The notes: generated by a model not told the origin, from the sequence alone. A stretch of DNA of 64,000 nucleotides from CBDBCU01 sp965243185 (GCA_965243185.1 OZ251531.1:2418001-2482000); one strand, 5' to 3'; counted from the stretch's first letter, positions 36,735-45,568 are shown. Program-made: numbers and translations.

Positions 36735-37008
36735 TGATTGACTCCTCGATTGGGTCCCCACCCCAACCGAGGTTAAAGGCGGCCGGGTAACCGATCTTCG
36801 CTTGAAACCGGACCGAGTCCGGCCGCCTTTCTTGCAAACGAAAGGCCGCGTCAATTCCCCGATCGGCAATCTCATAATCGCCGCTCTCAATGTCAATGAC
36901 GATAAACCGCCCGTTCTCCTGCGGCTCCACCAGAGCCTTAATCCGCTCCGCATAGATTCGCTTTCCCCGGTCGCACACCTCGTCAATACTGTATTTAGGG
37001 GTAGTCAT
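36721..37008 (-). CDS. Small partner protein, DUF5678-like, unit 2
   Basis: 95 residues, nearly the same as unit 1 in YSIDEVCDRGKRIYAERIKA and GRFIVIDIESGDYEIADR. The ATG at 37008 has AGGAGG upstream. The stop at 36721 lies inside the next gene start. Confidence 0.7.
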   Translation of the reverse strand: MTTPKYSIDEVCDRGKRIYAERIKALVEPQENGRFIVIDIESGDYEIADRGIDAAFRLQERRPDSVRFQAKIGYPAAFNLGWGGDPIEESINDQG

Positions 37009-37128
37009 CGCAAACCTCCTTTTCTAGCCTTATGTTACCACTTTCCCTCGGAAAATGCCGAAACCCGGATCATCACAAGAATACCCCGGGCCGTCGCCGC
37101 TGCGCTGTAAAGCCGGATACCCAATCAA

Positions 37129-37506
37129 TCACAGGGCAGACAACTCCTGAATCACCACCTCCCCATTCACTCGCGACTGTATCGTCAATTGGCTGCCCTC
37201 CAGTAGCCGCATACCTACCAGAGGATCGCCCTGGGCCTCCAAAACTTCAATGGGACGGAGCCGGTCATGCCACCGGATATAACCGCTCCAGACATTAACC
37301 CTTCGCCGCACACCGGTAGCCAAGATTACTATGGTCTGGCGGTCAAGTTCCAGTCCCAACCGACGAATTATCCCGGGCGGCATCGTCAGGTAACTGTCAA
37401 ACCCGGTATCCACGATGGCTGCGACCGGTTGCACGGCGCTGTTCCCGTTGCCAACATCCAACGTTATCCAAGCGCGCCGCCGGGCATCTACCCTACCCCT
37501 GATCAT
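37129..37506 (-). CDS. Retropepsin-like (clan AA) aspartic protease, unit 3
   Basis: 125 residues. AAIVDTGFDSYLTM keeps the D-T-G but the flanks differ more than between units 1 and 2 (IIRRLGLELDRQTIVILAT, VWSGYIRWHDRLRPIEVLEA). The ATG at 37506 overlaps the partner by 14 bp. Confidence 0.78.
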   Translation of the reverse strand: MIRGRVDARRRAWITLDVGNGNSAVQPVAAIVDTGFDSYLTMPPGIIRRLGLELDRQTIVILATGVRRRVNVWSGYIRWHDRLRPIEVLEAQGDPLVGMRLLEGSQLTIQSRVNGEVVIQELSAL

Positions 37507-37768
37507 CGAGCGACTCCCCACTCCAACCAAGATTAAAGGCGGCCGGGTAGCCGACCTTGGCGCCAAACCGCACCGAGTGCGGCCGCCTTTCCCGCAAGCG
37601 GCGAGACGCATCCATCCCCTCGTCGGCAATCTCATAATCGCCGCTCTCAATGTCAATGACGATAAACCGCCCGTTCTCCTGCGGCTCCACCAGCGGCTTT
37701 ATCCGCTTCGCATAGATTTGCTCCCCCCGGTCGCACACCTCATCGATACTGTATTTAGGGGTAGTCAT
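37493..37768 (-). CDS. Small partner protein, DUF5678-like, unit 3
   Basis: 91 residues. YSIDEVCDRGEQIYAKRIKP and GRFIVIDIESGDYEIADE match the other two copies almost exactly, whereas the C-terminus is shorter. ATG 37768. Confidence 0.7.
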   Translation of the reverse strand: MTTPKYSIDEVCDRGEQIYAKRIKPLVEPQENGRFIVIDIESGDYEIADEGMDASRRLRERRPHSVRFGAKVGYPAAFNLGWSGESLDDQG

Positions 37769-37880
37769 CCCAAACCTCCTTTCCCGATTCTAGCCGACTT
37801 CATTATAACCGCCGGATTAAAAACCGTCCGCCGCGCCCGGCATCCTGTATCCCCGGAACGCGGCGGACTGACCTACCGCT

Positions 37881-38243
37881 TCAGCCGGTCACCCCGGTAA
37901 TGGTAATATGCCCCATCACCGAGTCCGCCGTCGCCCCATGCCAGTGATTTTCCTCGGCCCGCACCTGCACCACATCGCCCACCGCCACCTCATGCCGCTC
38001 CTCCTCGTTGGCGACAATCCCGTTCCCGTGGGTGATGACCAGAATCTGGTCCGTAGCGTGGCGATGCCAGCCGGTAGTCGCCCCCTTGCCGAAGTTCACC
38101 ACGCTGCTGCTGAAAAACTCGCTGTCCCCCGGCCCCAGCAGCGGCAACCGGGTGCGGCTAACCTCGCCCCCCGTCCAACCCTCAATGGGCGTAGCCGTAG
38201 CAATCGGCACCGGGTCAATACGCGAAAGCCGGAACAATTTCAT
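37881..38243 (-). CDS. Cupin-domain protein
   Basis: 120 residues, one cupin barrel. The metal-binding H-x-H appears in GWHRHATDQILVITHG, and the second motif in EENHWHGA. Small single-cupin proteins may be isomerases, dioxygenases or binding proteins; no substrate can be given. ATG 38243. Stands alone between the protease units and the signalling operon. Confidence 0.85.
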   Translation of the reverse strand: MKLFRLSRIDPVPIATATPIEGWTGGEVSRTRLPLLGPGDSEFFSSSVVNFGKGATTGWHRHATDQILVITHGNGIVANEEERHEVAVGDVVQVRAEENHWHGATADSVMGHITITGVTG

Positions 38244-38420
38244 AACGCCTTCACCTCCAAACTTCCGATTAGGGTATCTCCTATTATATTACCACTTCAT
38301 ACCGGTTGTTTTCCCGAAAGTCAGCGGCCGAACCGATCCCATAATAGCCGTCGAGACGATTGGCGGCGATTGTACACTGCCAATGGCAATGACCAGGATG
38401 GGAATGTCGAATAGCAGAAT

Positions 38421-38445
38421 AAGGGCGGGTTGAGAAACCGCCCTT
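38421..38445 (-). terminator. Terminator after the histidine kinase gene
   Basis: AAGGGCGG, nine bases, CCGCCCTT, 34 bp after the kinase stop; on the minus strand the stem is followed by ATTC rather than a full T-run, so it is moderate. Confidence 0.6.
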
Positions 38446-38478
38446 TATCTTTCGTAATTACCGGATGGCCCGGCCGGG

Positions 38479-40686
38479 TCAGTCGGCTACGATTTCCGCC
38501 AAGGCGGGGGCAGTAACGGCCGCTGCGCCGGTTCCGTTGGCGGCTTCCTCCGGGATTTCCGGGCGTTCCAAGGGTAGGGAGATAACCATTTCGGTGAACT
38601 CCCCCGGCTCGGTGTTGACGCTGATGCCGCCGCCGTGCTGCCGGACAATGTCGCTGGAAATAGCCAGTCCCAAGCCGGTGCCCTGGTCCGTGGGCTTGGT
38701 AGTAAAGAAGGGGTTGAAAATCTTTTCCGCCACTTCCGGGGGCATACCGCTGCCGTTGTCTTTGATACTGATGGTGATATTTTCCGCATCCTTGCGGGTG
38801 GCCAGGGTAAGCGTAGGGAAGTAGGCTTCGCCCTTTTCCTGCAAAGCCAGGCGTTTCTCGTTGGTAGCGTAGCAGGCATTGCCGACCATATTGACAAAGA
38901 CCCGGCCCAAGTCCTGGGGGATTACTTCCAGTTCACCGACAGCCGGGTCGAGTTCGTCCATTACCAGGTTCAGCTGAAAGTCCGGGTCCGTGGCCCGGGC
39001 GCTGTGGAAAGCAAGGCGGGCGTGTTCGTCGAGAAGGCCGTTGAGGTCCACGGTTTGGAATTCGCCGGAGCCGCGGCTCATCATCAGCATACTGTGTACG
39101 ATGCTGTTGGCCCGGTCGCCGTGGCTGCGGATACGCTCGAAGTTGGCGGTAAGGTCGTCGGAAATATCCTGAATCAGCCCTTTCTGTTCATCGGTCAGGG
39201 AGTCGGCGGCTTCATCGAGGACTTCCTGAAGTTCGGTCAACAGTTCGCCGGAGGCTTCGGAGAAATTTTTGACGAAGTTGAGGGGATTACGGATTTCGTG
39301 GGCCACGCCGGCGGTGAGTTCGCCGAGGGCGGAAAGTTTGCCCTGCATCACGATTTGATCCTGGGCGCGGCGCAGGTCGGAAAGGACCGTTTCCAGTTCC
39401 TCGTTTTTCTCTTGCAGGTCGCTGGCCAGCATTTCGACCAAGTTGAGCCGCTGGATTTCGAGGGCGTGGCGGCGGAACACATCGACGGCAGCAGCCATAT
39501 CAGTAATTTCGTCATTGCCGCCGACTTCGACGCTGGTCTCCAAGTCCCCGGCGGCTAGGCTGCGCATCCAGTCGGAAACCATTTCGATGCGGTGGAGAAT
39601 GACCCGGCCAACCAGCAGCCAGGCAATCAGGATGGCCCCGATGATACTGGCGGCGGTGATGGCCAAGAGCAGGGCGCGGCCGGTGATGATGGACTGATTG
39701 GAAGCGGCGGCGGCCGATTGGGCGGCGGCTTGGGAGCCGACCACCAGCCCGTCCACTTCCGACACCAGGGCGATGGCTTCGTTGCGGTTGAACTCCAGCA
39801 GGGCCCGCTGGGCTTGAATGAGCAAGAGCTGTTCCTGCAAGACATCAAAGCCGTTCAGTTCGCCGAGGCCCATTCGGGAGAGGCGGTTAAAGACCGGGAG
39901 AATTTCGGCGTGAATGGCAGTGCCTTCGAGTTCGGTCAGGTTGCGGGTGATGCGGCTTTCGGCGGACTCGAAGCGTTCGCGCAGGGGTTCAATGGCCGCC
40001 GGTTCAGAGATGGTAAAGGCATTAGCCAACAGCTCGGTGGCAATGTTGGCGTCCCCTTGCAGTTCGTAGAGGAAACGGTAGCGGTTGAATTCAGCTTCGG
40101 AAAAATGATCAGCCGCGGGAGCCGGCGGCTGCCCCAGTTCCCGGTAGCCGGTGACGGTGTAAAAGAGTTGGTCGTCAATGGCGGGGACGACGGTATCCTC
40201 GATGCGGCCGCGGACATCCGCCAATTCCCGCTGCAAGGCTTCCCGCCGGGCGTCAAGTTGGAAAAGGGTTTCCCGTTGGCCGCGGATGGAAGCGATATTT
40301 TCGGAAAGGGTCTCGGCGCGGGCGCGGATGGATTGGGAACGCTGGTCATCCTGGGCAATTTCCTCGAGGAGGGCCAGCTGCTGGTCGAGGGATTCGTTAG
40401 TGGCGGAAATGTTGGCGTAGATCGCGCTGAGCTCAGCGGGGGTTTCGGCGGCGGTAAGGCGGGGGGCGGCGGCGACCAGGGAGCTGCTGTATTCGGCAAC
40501 GCCAAAGGCGGCAGCGACTTCGGGCAAGTTGACTTCGTTGACCTGGCTCTGGGCCGCGCCGACCTGGTTGAAAGAAAACCAGCCGACCAGGGCGGCGCCA
40601 ATAGTAACCAGCGCGGCACCGCCGAAAGCGGCGTAGAGCATCGCGGAAATGCGGAAGTGGAGCAGGCGTTGCAGGCGTTCTTTCAC
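38479..40686 (-). CDS. Membrane sensor histidine kinase
   Basis: 735 residues. TM1 (about 18-40), a large extracytoplasmic helical domain (41-335), TM2 (338-360), HAMP (360-412), coiled coil (about 415-450), HisKA with phospho-acceptor H463 in GVAHEIRNPL, then HATPase_c with N-box NMVGNACYATNEKR, G1 DNGSGMP and G2 GTGLGLAIS. The extracytoplasmic domain presumably reads the solute-binding lipoprotein encoded just upstream. Its ATG overlaps that gene by 4 bp. It is the last gene of the five-gene operon. The receiver domain in the same operon (42421-43584) is its likely partner. Confidence 0.92.
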   Translation of the reverse strand: MKERLQRLLHFRISAMLYAAFGGAALVTIGAALVGWFSFNQVGAAQSQVNEVNLPEVAAAFGVAEYSSSLVAAAPRLTAAETPAELSAIYANISATNESLDQQLALLEEIAQDDQRSQSIRARAETLSENIASIRGQRETLFQLDARREALQRELADVRGRIEDTVVPAIDDQLFYTVTGYRELGQPPAPAADHFSEAEFNRYRFLYELQGDANIATELLANAFTISEPAAIEPLRERFESAESRITRNLTELEGTAIHAEILPVFNRLSRMGLGELNGFDVLQEQLLLIQAQRALLEFNRNEAIALVSEVDGLVVGSQAAAQSAAAASNQSIITGRALLLAITAASIIGAILIAWLLVGRVILHRIEMVSDWMRSLAAGDLETSVEVGGNDEITDMAAAVDVFRRHALEIQRLNLVEMLASDLQEKNEELETVLSDLRRAQDQIVMQGKLSALGELTAGVAHEIRNPLNFVKNFSEASGELLTELQEVLDEAADSLTDEQKGLIQDISDDLTANFERIRSHGDRANSIVHSMLMMSRGSGEFQTVDLNGLLDEHARLAFHSARATDPDFQLNLVMDELDPAVGELEVIPQDLGRVFVNMVGNACYATNEKRLALQEKGEAYFPTLTLATRKDAENITISIKDNGSGMPPEVAEKIFNPFFTTKPTDQGTGLGLAISSDIVRQHGGGISVNTEPGEFTEMVISLPLERPEIPEEAANGTGAAAVTAPALAEIVAD

Positions 40687-42005
40687 GGCGTTCCCTCCCC
40701 CAAGCGTTCAATGGGATGATAGCGGCCGTCGGCGCCGATAACAGTCAGAAATACGGCGTCAGAGCCTTGATTGTCGGTGCTGCTGTAGGTCAGGACAAAG
40801 CCGTCAAGGTCTATGTCAAGGCCGCCGCTGAGGTTGTCCACAAAGCAGCGGCGGGTAACTTCCCGGCCGCAGCCCTCCAAGGCGGCGATAGCCAAGCGGC
40901 CGGAGATGTAGCCCTCGAAAGAGACAAAGCCGGGCGTGGTGCCGGGTTCGTAGGCTTGCAGGGCGGCTTTGTAGGATTGGACGATGGGCAGGGTATCATC
41001 GTTGGGGAAGGGGACAACTTGGGTTACATAAACACCTTGGCCGGCCGGGCCCAGTTCCTGCGCCAAGGCGTTGCTGCCGACGAAAGAAACGGTCATAAAG
41101 ATGGGATCCAGGCCGGTGTAGCGGGACCAGGAAACCAGAGCAGCCACCGGCAGGTAAGCGCCGATGACGATGACGGCTTGGGGATTGCCGCTGCGGAGTT
41201 GGAGCAGGCCGGTTTTAATGGCGGTGGTGTTGCGGGGGTAGATGCCCACGGAAACCGGCTCCATACCTCGCCGTTCCAAGGCGGCGATGACACCGCTGTA
41301 ACCGCCCTTGCCGTAGGAATCATCCTGATACATTACGCCGATGCGCTCGATGCCCAGATCCTCGGTAAGGCGGGCAACCATTTCCTCGGTTTCCTGATTG
41401 TAGGAGGCGCGGAGGTTGACGATGTTGTCCCAACTATTATCGCGGAGGAAGGAAGCGCCGGTGAAAGGAGCCACATAGGGAATGGCGGCGGCGGCGGCGA
41501 CCGGAGCGGCGGAGCGGGAGGTGGGAGTGCCAACGGCGCCGATCAGGGCAAAAGCGTCATCCTCAATCAGCTGCATCGTGTTGGCAATGGCGATTTCCGG
41601 TTCGTAGGCATCATCCCGGGAAGTAAGTTCGAGGCGGCGGCCGTGGACGCCGCCGGCGGCGTTGACTTCGTGGAAGGCAGCCAAGATACCCCGGCGCATA
41701 TTGCGGCCGAGGGCGGCGGCAGAGCCGCTGAAAGCCGCGGATTGGCCGAAAAGGATGGCATCGGCAGAGACGCCCGGTTGACCGCCATTGCCGGCTTGGG
41801 CCGGGGGCGCGGCGTCCGGGGCGGCCGCCGGTGTTGCGGACAGTTGCGGTACCGCGCTGCCATTGGCTTGGAGAGAATTGGCGGCAACAACCGGCGCGTC
41901 AACGCCATCCCCGGCCGCCGGGCTGTCGAACAACAAGCCGCAGGCCAGGCTTGCCGGAACCAGCGCCAGGGCCAGCAGGGTCAGCGCAAGAGCTGCGGGC
42001 TTCAT
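40683..42005 (-). CDS. Extracellular ligand-binding lipoprotein (branched-chain amino-acid type)
   Basis: 440 residues. Signal peptide MKPAALALTLLALALVPASLAC, with the Cys as probable lipidation site although the lipobox is not canonical. A Pro/Ala-rich linker is followed by a Peripla_BP_6 domain (FGQSAAFSGSAAALGRNMRR, IGAVGTPTSRSAAP, GVMYQDDSYGKGGYSGVI). No ABC transporter genes are near; instead the gene overlaps a histidine kinase and an RsbW-like kinase by 4 bp each. I infer that it serves as the ligand sensor for the kinase rather than for uptake. Confidence 0.9.
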   Translation of the reverse strand: MKPAALALTLLALALVPASLACGLLFDSPAAGDGVDAPVVAANSLQANGSAVPQLSATPAAAPDAAPPAQAGNGGQPGVSADAILFGQSAAFSGSAAALGRNMRRGILAAFHEVNAAGGVHGRRLELTSRDDAYEPEIAIANTMQLIEDDAFALIGAVGTPTSRSAAPVAAAAAIPYVAPFTGASFLRDNSWDNIVNLRASYNQETEEMVARLTEDLGIERIGVMYQDDSYGKGGYSGVIAALERRGMEPVSVGIYPRNTTAIKTGLLQLRSGNPQAVIVIGAYLPVAALVSWSRYTGLDPIFMTVSFVGSNALAQELGPAGQGVYVTQVVPFPNDDTLPIVQSYKAALQAYEPGTTPGFVSFEGYISGRLAIAALEGCGREVTRRCFVDNLSGGLDIDLDGFVLTYSSTDNQGSDAVFLTVIGADGRYHPIERLGEGTP

Positions 42006-42421
42006 TCCGACTTACGCATAACCATAGTGGAGTGATTGCGGGAATCCTCCCGGCGATAGGAAAAATCCTCGGTCATTTCCTTAATCAGGAACAAGCCGAG
42101 GCCACCGATGGGACGGTCGTCGACATTGGTTTGGGTGTCGGCTTCCGGATTATCCTCGAGAGGGTTAAAGGGCTTGCCGTCGTCGATGAACTCGATAGTG
42201 ACGGTGTCAGCTTCGGCGGTGAGCTTAATCTGGAAGTCGTGGCCGTCGTCATCGTAGCCGTAGTTCATAATGTTGATGCCGAACTCTTCGAGGACGAGGT
42301 TGACCTTGAACAGGAAGTCCGGCGGCCAGTTTTCCTGTTCCGCCAGTTCCTCGACAGCGGCGGCGATGCGGGCCAGTTCCTCGACCCGGTTCGCGACGGT
42401 CAGAGCCAGTTGCGCGGCCAT
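42002..42421 (-). CDS. RsbW-like anti-sigma factor serine kinase (HATPase_c)
   Basis: 139 residues. HATPase_c fold with N-box NLVLEEFGINIMNYGY, a D-x-G-like FIDDGKPFNP and GGLGLFLIKEM. RsbW-like proteins phosphorylate STAS antagonists or bind a sigma factor or other target. It overlaps the phosphatase gene by one base and the lipoprotein gene by four. Confidence 0.88.
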   Translation of the reverse strand: MAAQLALTVANRVEELARIAAAVEELAEQENWPPDFLFKVNLVLEEFGINIMNYGYDDDGHDFQIKLTAEADTVTIEFIDDGKPFNPLEDNPEADTQTNVDDRPIGGLGLFLIKEMTEDFSYRREDSRNHSTMVMRKSE

Positions 42422-43584
42422 CAGGCGGACAGCCCCCGGGAGAGGGTAAGGCAGGTTATGTCATCCGATTGGGGGGCTTCGCCGGCAAAGGCGCGGATAC
42501 CGTCGAAAATAGCTTTGTTGATGTCCTCCGGAGCGTGAGAGGGCGCAGCGGCGAGGATTTGCTGAAACCGCTCCATACCCAGCTCCTCGTGTTCCTGATT
42601 CATCGCCTCGGTAACGCCATCGGTGTAAAGGATCAGGGCATCGCCGGGGGCGAGGGTAACGCTGCCCTGGTCGAAGTCCATATCGTCCATTACACCCAAG
42701 GCGATGCCGCCGGTGAGGGGAAGTTCGGTAGAGGTGCCGTCAGCGTGGAGAATCAACGGGGTGTTATGGCCGCCGTTGGCGTAAGTAAGTTGGCCGGTAG
42801 CCGGGTTATAAACGGCATAGAGGAGGGTAACGAACATCATCGCGTCGTTATCCTCGCTGAGCAGGTCGTTGACTTCGCGGAGTACGGAGCCGGGTTCGCG
42901 GGCGCCTATGGCCGCCCCTTTCAGCAAGGTGCGGCTGGACATCATAAAGAGGGCGGCCGGGACGCCCTTGCCGGACACATCAGCAATCGCCAAGCCGATG
43001 CAGTCGTCTTCGAGCCGCATCACATCAAAGAAATCGCCGCCGACATCCAGGGCCGGCACCATACCGCCGGAGGATTGGTAGTCGGCGCCCTGGGGAAACT
43101 GAGTCGGCAGGATGGACTGCTGCATTTTGCGCGCCACATCCAGTTCGTTCTGGAGAGCCACCAGTTTGTCCCGAGAGGAAAGAGCGGCGCGCCATTCGGT
43201 CAGGTGGTGCAGGGTGCGGTCGATGGTCAGTTGCAGGTCTTCGAAATCCAGCGGCTTGGTGACGAAGTCGAACGCGCCCCGGTTCATCGCGGTACGGATG
43301 TTTTTCATATCCCCATAGGCGGAGATGATGACCGAGCGGATGTTGGGGTCAACCTTGGGGATTTGCTCGAGGAGGGTCAAGCCGTCCATCTGCGGCATAT
43401 TGATGTCGGAGACGACCATATCGATGTCCTCCTCGGCCCGGAGCATTTCGAGGGCTTCGACGCCGTTATGGGCAAAGACAAAGATAAAGTCGCCGCTGCG
43501 GATGCGGCGGCGCATCCGTTGCAGTACCAGCGGTTCGAGGTCGGGTTCGTCGTCGACGACGAGGATTTTGTAGGTATCGCTCAT
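42421..43584 (-). CDS. Response regulator fused to PP2C-type (SpoIIE/RsbU) phosphatase
   Basis: 387 residues. Receiver domain 1-125 with D11-D12, phospho-acceptor D60 (SDINMPQMDG) and K110; a short helical linker; then a PP2C phosphatase domain (about 150-385) with metal sites in ALDVGGDFFD (D180, D184), ADVSGKG (D202) and a late SDDITCL. Phosphorylation of the receiver would control dephosphorylation of the STAS protein encoded upstream. The ATG at 43584 is about 100 bp after the STAS stop. Confidence 0.93.
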   Translation of the reverse strand: MSDTYKILVVDDEPDLEPLVLQRMRRRIRSGDFIFVFAHNGVEALEMLRAEEDIDMVVSDINMPQMDGLTLLEQIPKVDPNIRSVIISAYGDMKNIRTAMNRGAFDFVTKPLDFEDLQLTIDRTLHHLTEWRAALSSRDKLVALQNELDVARKMQQSILPTQFPQGADYQSSGGMVPALDVGGDFFDVMRLEDDCIGLAIADVSGKGVPAALFMMSSRTLLKGAAIGAREPGSVLREVNDLLSEDNDAMMFVTLLYAVYNPATGQLTYANGGHNTPLILHADGTSTELPLTGGIALGVMDDMDFDQGSVTLAPGDALILYTDGVTEAMNQEHEELGMERFQQILAAAPSHAPEDINKAIFDGIRAFAGEAPQSDDITCLTLSRGLSA

Positions 43585-43683
43585 GGGAGCTTTGTCCTGC
43601 CTCGAGTTGGCGGCCGGGCGGCGCAGAACAGTTCCCGACGGGACGCCGGGAGGGCGGGCTGCGGCGCCGGCGGCGGGATAAGG

Positions 43684-44022
43684 CTACTTCTTGAAAGAGC
43701 CGATGGCAGCTTCCGGGGAGTCGTGGATGGGAATGATTTTGTCAAAACCGCTGATGACAAAGACATCCCGCACCGGGTCAATCAGGGAGCAGGCCGCAAA
43801 CTTGGTGCCTTGCTTGCGGAGGTCTTTGGCAACCATCAGAATGACCCGCAAGCCGGCGGAACTGATGTAGGACAGGTTGGCGAAGTCCAGCACCACGCCG
43901 GCGCCGCCGTCCTGGATGGCGCCGGTGAGGGCATCCTGAAACTCCGTTGCGTTGGTGCCGTCGACGCGGCCCTCAGTCAGCACCACCAGGTTTTCGTCCT
44001 GCCACTGAGTATCTACTTTCAT
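43684..44022 (-). CDS. STAS-domain anti-sigma factor antagonist
   Basis: 112 residues from the ATG at 44022, with AAGGAGG eight bases upstream; an earlier in-frame start is rejected. STAS fold: VVLTEGRVDGTNATEFQDAL, VVLDFANLSYISSAGLRVIL. The conserved phosphorylatable Ser lies in SYISSAGL (54-55). It should be phosphorylated by the RsbW-like kinase and dephosphorylated by the PP2C protein. First gene behind the promoter at 44082-44110. Confidence 0.92.
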   Translation of the reverse strand: MKVDTQWQDENLVVLTEGRVDGTNATEFQDALTGAIQDGGAGVVLDFANLSYISSAGLRVILMVAKDLRKQGTKFAACSLIDPVRDVFVISGFDKIIPIHDSPEAAIGSFKK

Positions 44023-44081
44023 GGGTTCGGCCTCCTTAGCCACTGCTCCGATTCAACCCGGAGATTTTGAGCGCAACCAGT

Positions 44082-44110
44082 ATTTTATTGCCCTTTGCCG
44101 GAAAAGGCAA
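44082..44110 (-). promoter_or_regulatory. Promoter of the partner-switching operon
   Basis: On the minus strand: -35 TTGCCT, a 17-bp spacer, -10 TAAAAT, 60 bp upstream of the STAS ATG. No alternative-sigma motif is obvious. Confidence 0.55.
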
Positions 44111-44269
44111 GATCCGGCAAGGCAAAATCGCCCCCGCCGGGGCAAGTATCTGTTATGTTACCTGAAAATGGGCGGTTTGGAAAGGGGTTTTGAGGGCTAT
44201 TTTACAACCGGTTAGGCGGTTTGGAAAGGGGGGCGGCGGGGGATTTTTCAAGGCAATTGGCGATTGGGG

Positions 44270-44301
44270 CCGTCCGGCCCCCGGTAGCGGGGGCCGGACG
44301 G
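44270..44301. terminator. Strong hairpin downstream of the exported protein gene
   Basis: CCGTCCGGCCCCC, six bases, GGGGGCCGGACGG: a perfect 13-bp GC stem. On the plus strand it is followed by TTTT; on the minus strand (the direction of the gene at 44325) there is no T-run. The surrounding 44111-44269 is otherwise empty apart from two copies of GCGGTTTGGAAAGGGG. Confidence 0.6.
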
Positions 44302-44324
44302 TTTTAAGGGTTTTCCGGAGGGAA

Positions 44325-45374
44325 CTAGCCGCAGCCGGGCGGAGGGTTAGCGGCGGCGGACGCGTTTGGTGCAGACGCCGACCCAGGTGCGGCTTTCCCG
44401 ATGACCAGGTGGTGGTTATTATTGCTGTAGCGGTGCGCATGGGTCTGATAGGCGTAAAACCAGCCCATGTTGTTCCCGTTAAATTCCGCCGCGTTCGACC
44501 CGGGGTCGCGGCTGTGGCCGGGGCCGAAATCGGCGCTGCCGGCGACATACTTCCCGCCCTTAGCCCGGCAGGCGGGGATGGCCCGGGCTTCGGCCATACG
44601 GAGCCAGTCGGCTTCGCCAATGGCAGTACCGGGGGATTGTTTGTCTGGATCGGTAAAAGTCCCATCTTTCCAGAGGCCGGTTCGCCAGTCGCCCGTCCAG
44701 TTGGTATCGTCAATGTCGACATATTCCCGCCGGGCAAGCACTCGCGTGGAGCCGTGGCTGGTATAGGAGCCGCTGCGGTCGCCATAGGGGGTGCAAATCA
44801 GGGTGCCGCCCGGCGTGTCATGCTCAGCCGTAAACCCGTTGTTGTGAGCTTGGTATTGCAGATTGGAAGCCGGCGCCGGCGGGCAGGCGCCGGTTTCGGC
44901 GGAGTCGCTGCGGACGCGGAAGCGTACGGTTTTCTTGCCGCGGCGGGGTTCCTCGGGGAACTCAAAGATGCGGTCGCGGGAGACGCCGGTAACGCCGGAT
45001 TCTCCATCGGTCAGGTAGCCTTCTTGGGCCGCCAGAAAGCCGCGGAAGTTGCCTTGTTGGCCGAAATAGACGGTATCATCCCGTTCGTTGCGGTCCCGGC
45101 CGGCAAGCCAAGTTTCGGACTTGGTCCAGGTGTCGGACTGGTCGATGGCGCAGTAAATGGACTTCCCCCGGTTGGCGGCCAGGGATTCGAGGATCATCGA
45201 GACCCGGGCATCGTCGGCGTCGGCCACGGCCGGGGACTCTTGCCAGTCGGAGCAGTCCCAGGGGATGGTGCGGGGGGCGGCTTGGGCATCCGGGGCGGGA
45301 CTGGCGGTGATTAACAGTCCGAAGGTCAGCACGGACAGGATTAGGATGGCAATGGGGAATCGGTAGCGGTTCAT
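44325..45374 (-). CDS. Exported protein of unknown function
   Basis: 349 residues from the ATG at 45374, with GGAGG seven bases upstream; longer in-frame starts lack this. Signal peptide MNRYRFPIAILILSVLTFGL... ending ASPAPDAQA. The mature part has no recognised domain. Segments such as TIPWDCSDWQESPAVADADD and GWFYAYQTHAHRYSNNNHHL occur; the 16-residue C-terminal tail is Pro/Ala/Gly-rich with a terminal Cys-Gly. A handful of Cys could form disulfides. It is a single gene insulated by hairpins on both sides. No function suggested. Confidence 0.7.
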   Translation of the reverse strand: MNRYRFPIAILILSVLTFGLLITASPAPDAQAAPRTIPWDCSDWQESPAVADADDARVSMILESLAANRGKSIYCAIDQSDTWTKSETWLAGRDRNERDDTVYFGQQGNFRGFLAAQEGYLTDGESGVTGVSRDRIFEFPEEPRRGKKTVRFRVRSDSAETGACPPAPASNLQYQAHNNGFTAEHDTPGGTLICTPYGDRSGSYTSHGSTRVLARREYVDIDDTNWTGDWRTGLWKDGTFTDPDKQSPGTAIGEADWLRMAEARAIPACRAKGGKYVAGSADFGPGHSRDPGSNAAEFNGNNMGWFYAYQTHAHRYSNNNHHLVIGKAAPGSASAPNASAAANPPPGCG

Positions 45375-45435
45375 TGGGATACCTCCGGGCGGCCGGAGCC
45401 GGTTAATGCCGGTGATAAGCCGGTAAAAACAGGGT

Positions 45436-45480
45436 AAAAAAGGGCGTGATTTTTGCTTGACAAAAATCACGCCCTTTTTT
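45436..45480. terminator. Perfect bidirectional terminator
   Basis: A 20-bp perfect stem (AAAAAAGGGCGTGATTTTTG and its complement) around a 5-base loop, with six T on either strand. It lies 62 bp upstream of the exported protein start, so it would block read-through in both directions, or act as an attenuator of that gene. Confidence 0.85.
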
Positions 45481-45487
45481 GAGATTT

Positions 45488-45527
45488 GGGGAAATTGGGG
45501 GTGGGGTTGGCTGCCGGGGGGTTGGGG
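45488..45527 (+). other. G-quadruplex-forming motif
   Basis: Five runs of four or more G on the plus strand within 40 bp with loops of 5, 1, 9 and 2 bases (runs at 45488, 45497, 45503, 45516 and 45524). Four-tetrad quadruplex is possible. It lies in a 400-bp gene-free stretch next to two strong hairpins. Confidence 0.6.
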
Positions 45528-45568
45528 AATTAAAAATTTTTTGGGGTACCGGGAGAGAGGCGAAAAAA

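Larger units (their letters stand above)
35579..37768 (-). repeat. Three tandem copies of a two-gene unit
   Basis: Units at 35579-36236, 36357-37008 and 37129-37768, spaced 772 and 760 bp apart. Each holds a small partner gene then a retropepsin-like gene with a 14-bp overlap. The roughly 120-bp spacers are also similar (for example AAGCCGGATACCCAATCAAT in both). The first two units are closest in the protease; the third has diverged most. Confidence 0.9.

Noticed and set aside
40716..42035. Glycine-rich plus-strand frame of 439 codons
   Set aside because: Antisense to the lipoprotein gene; composition is that of a shadow frame.
44190..45314. 374-codon plus-strand frame
   Set aside because: Antisense to the exported protein gene, which has a signal peptide and ribosome site on the other strand.
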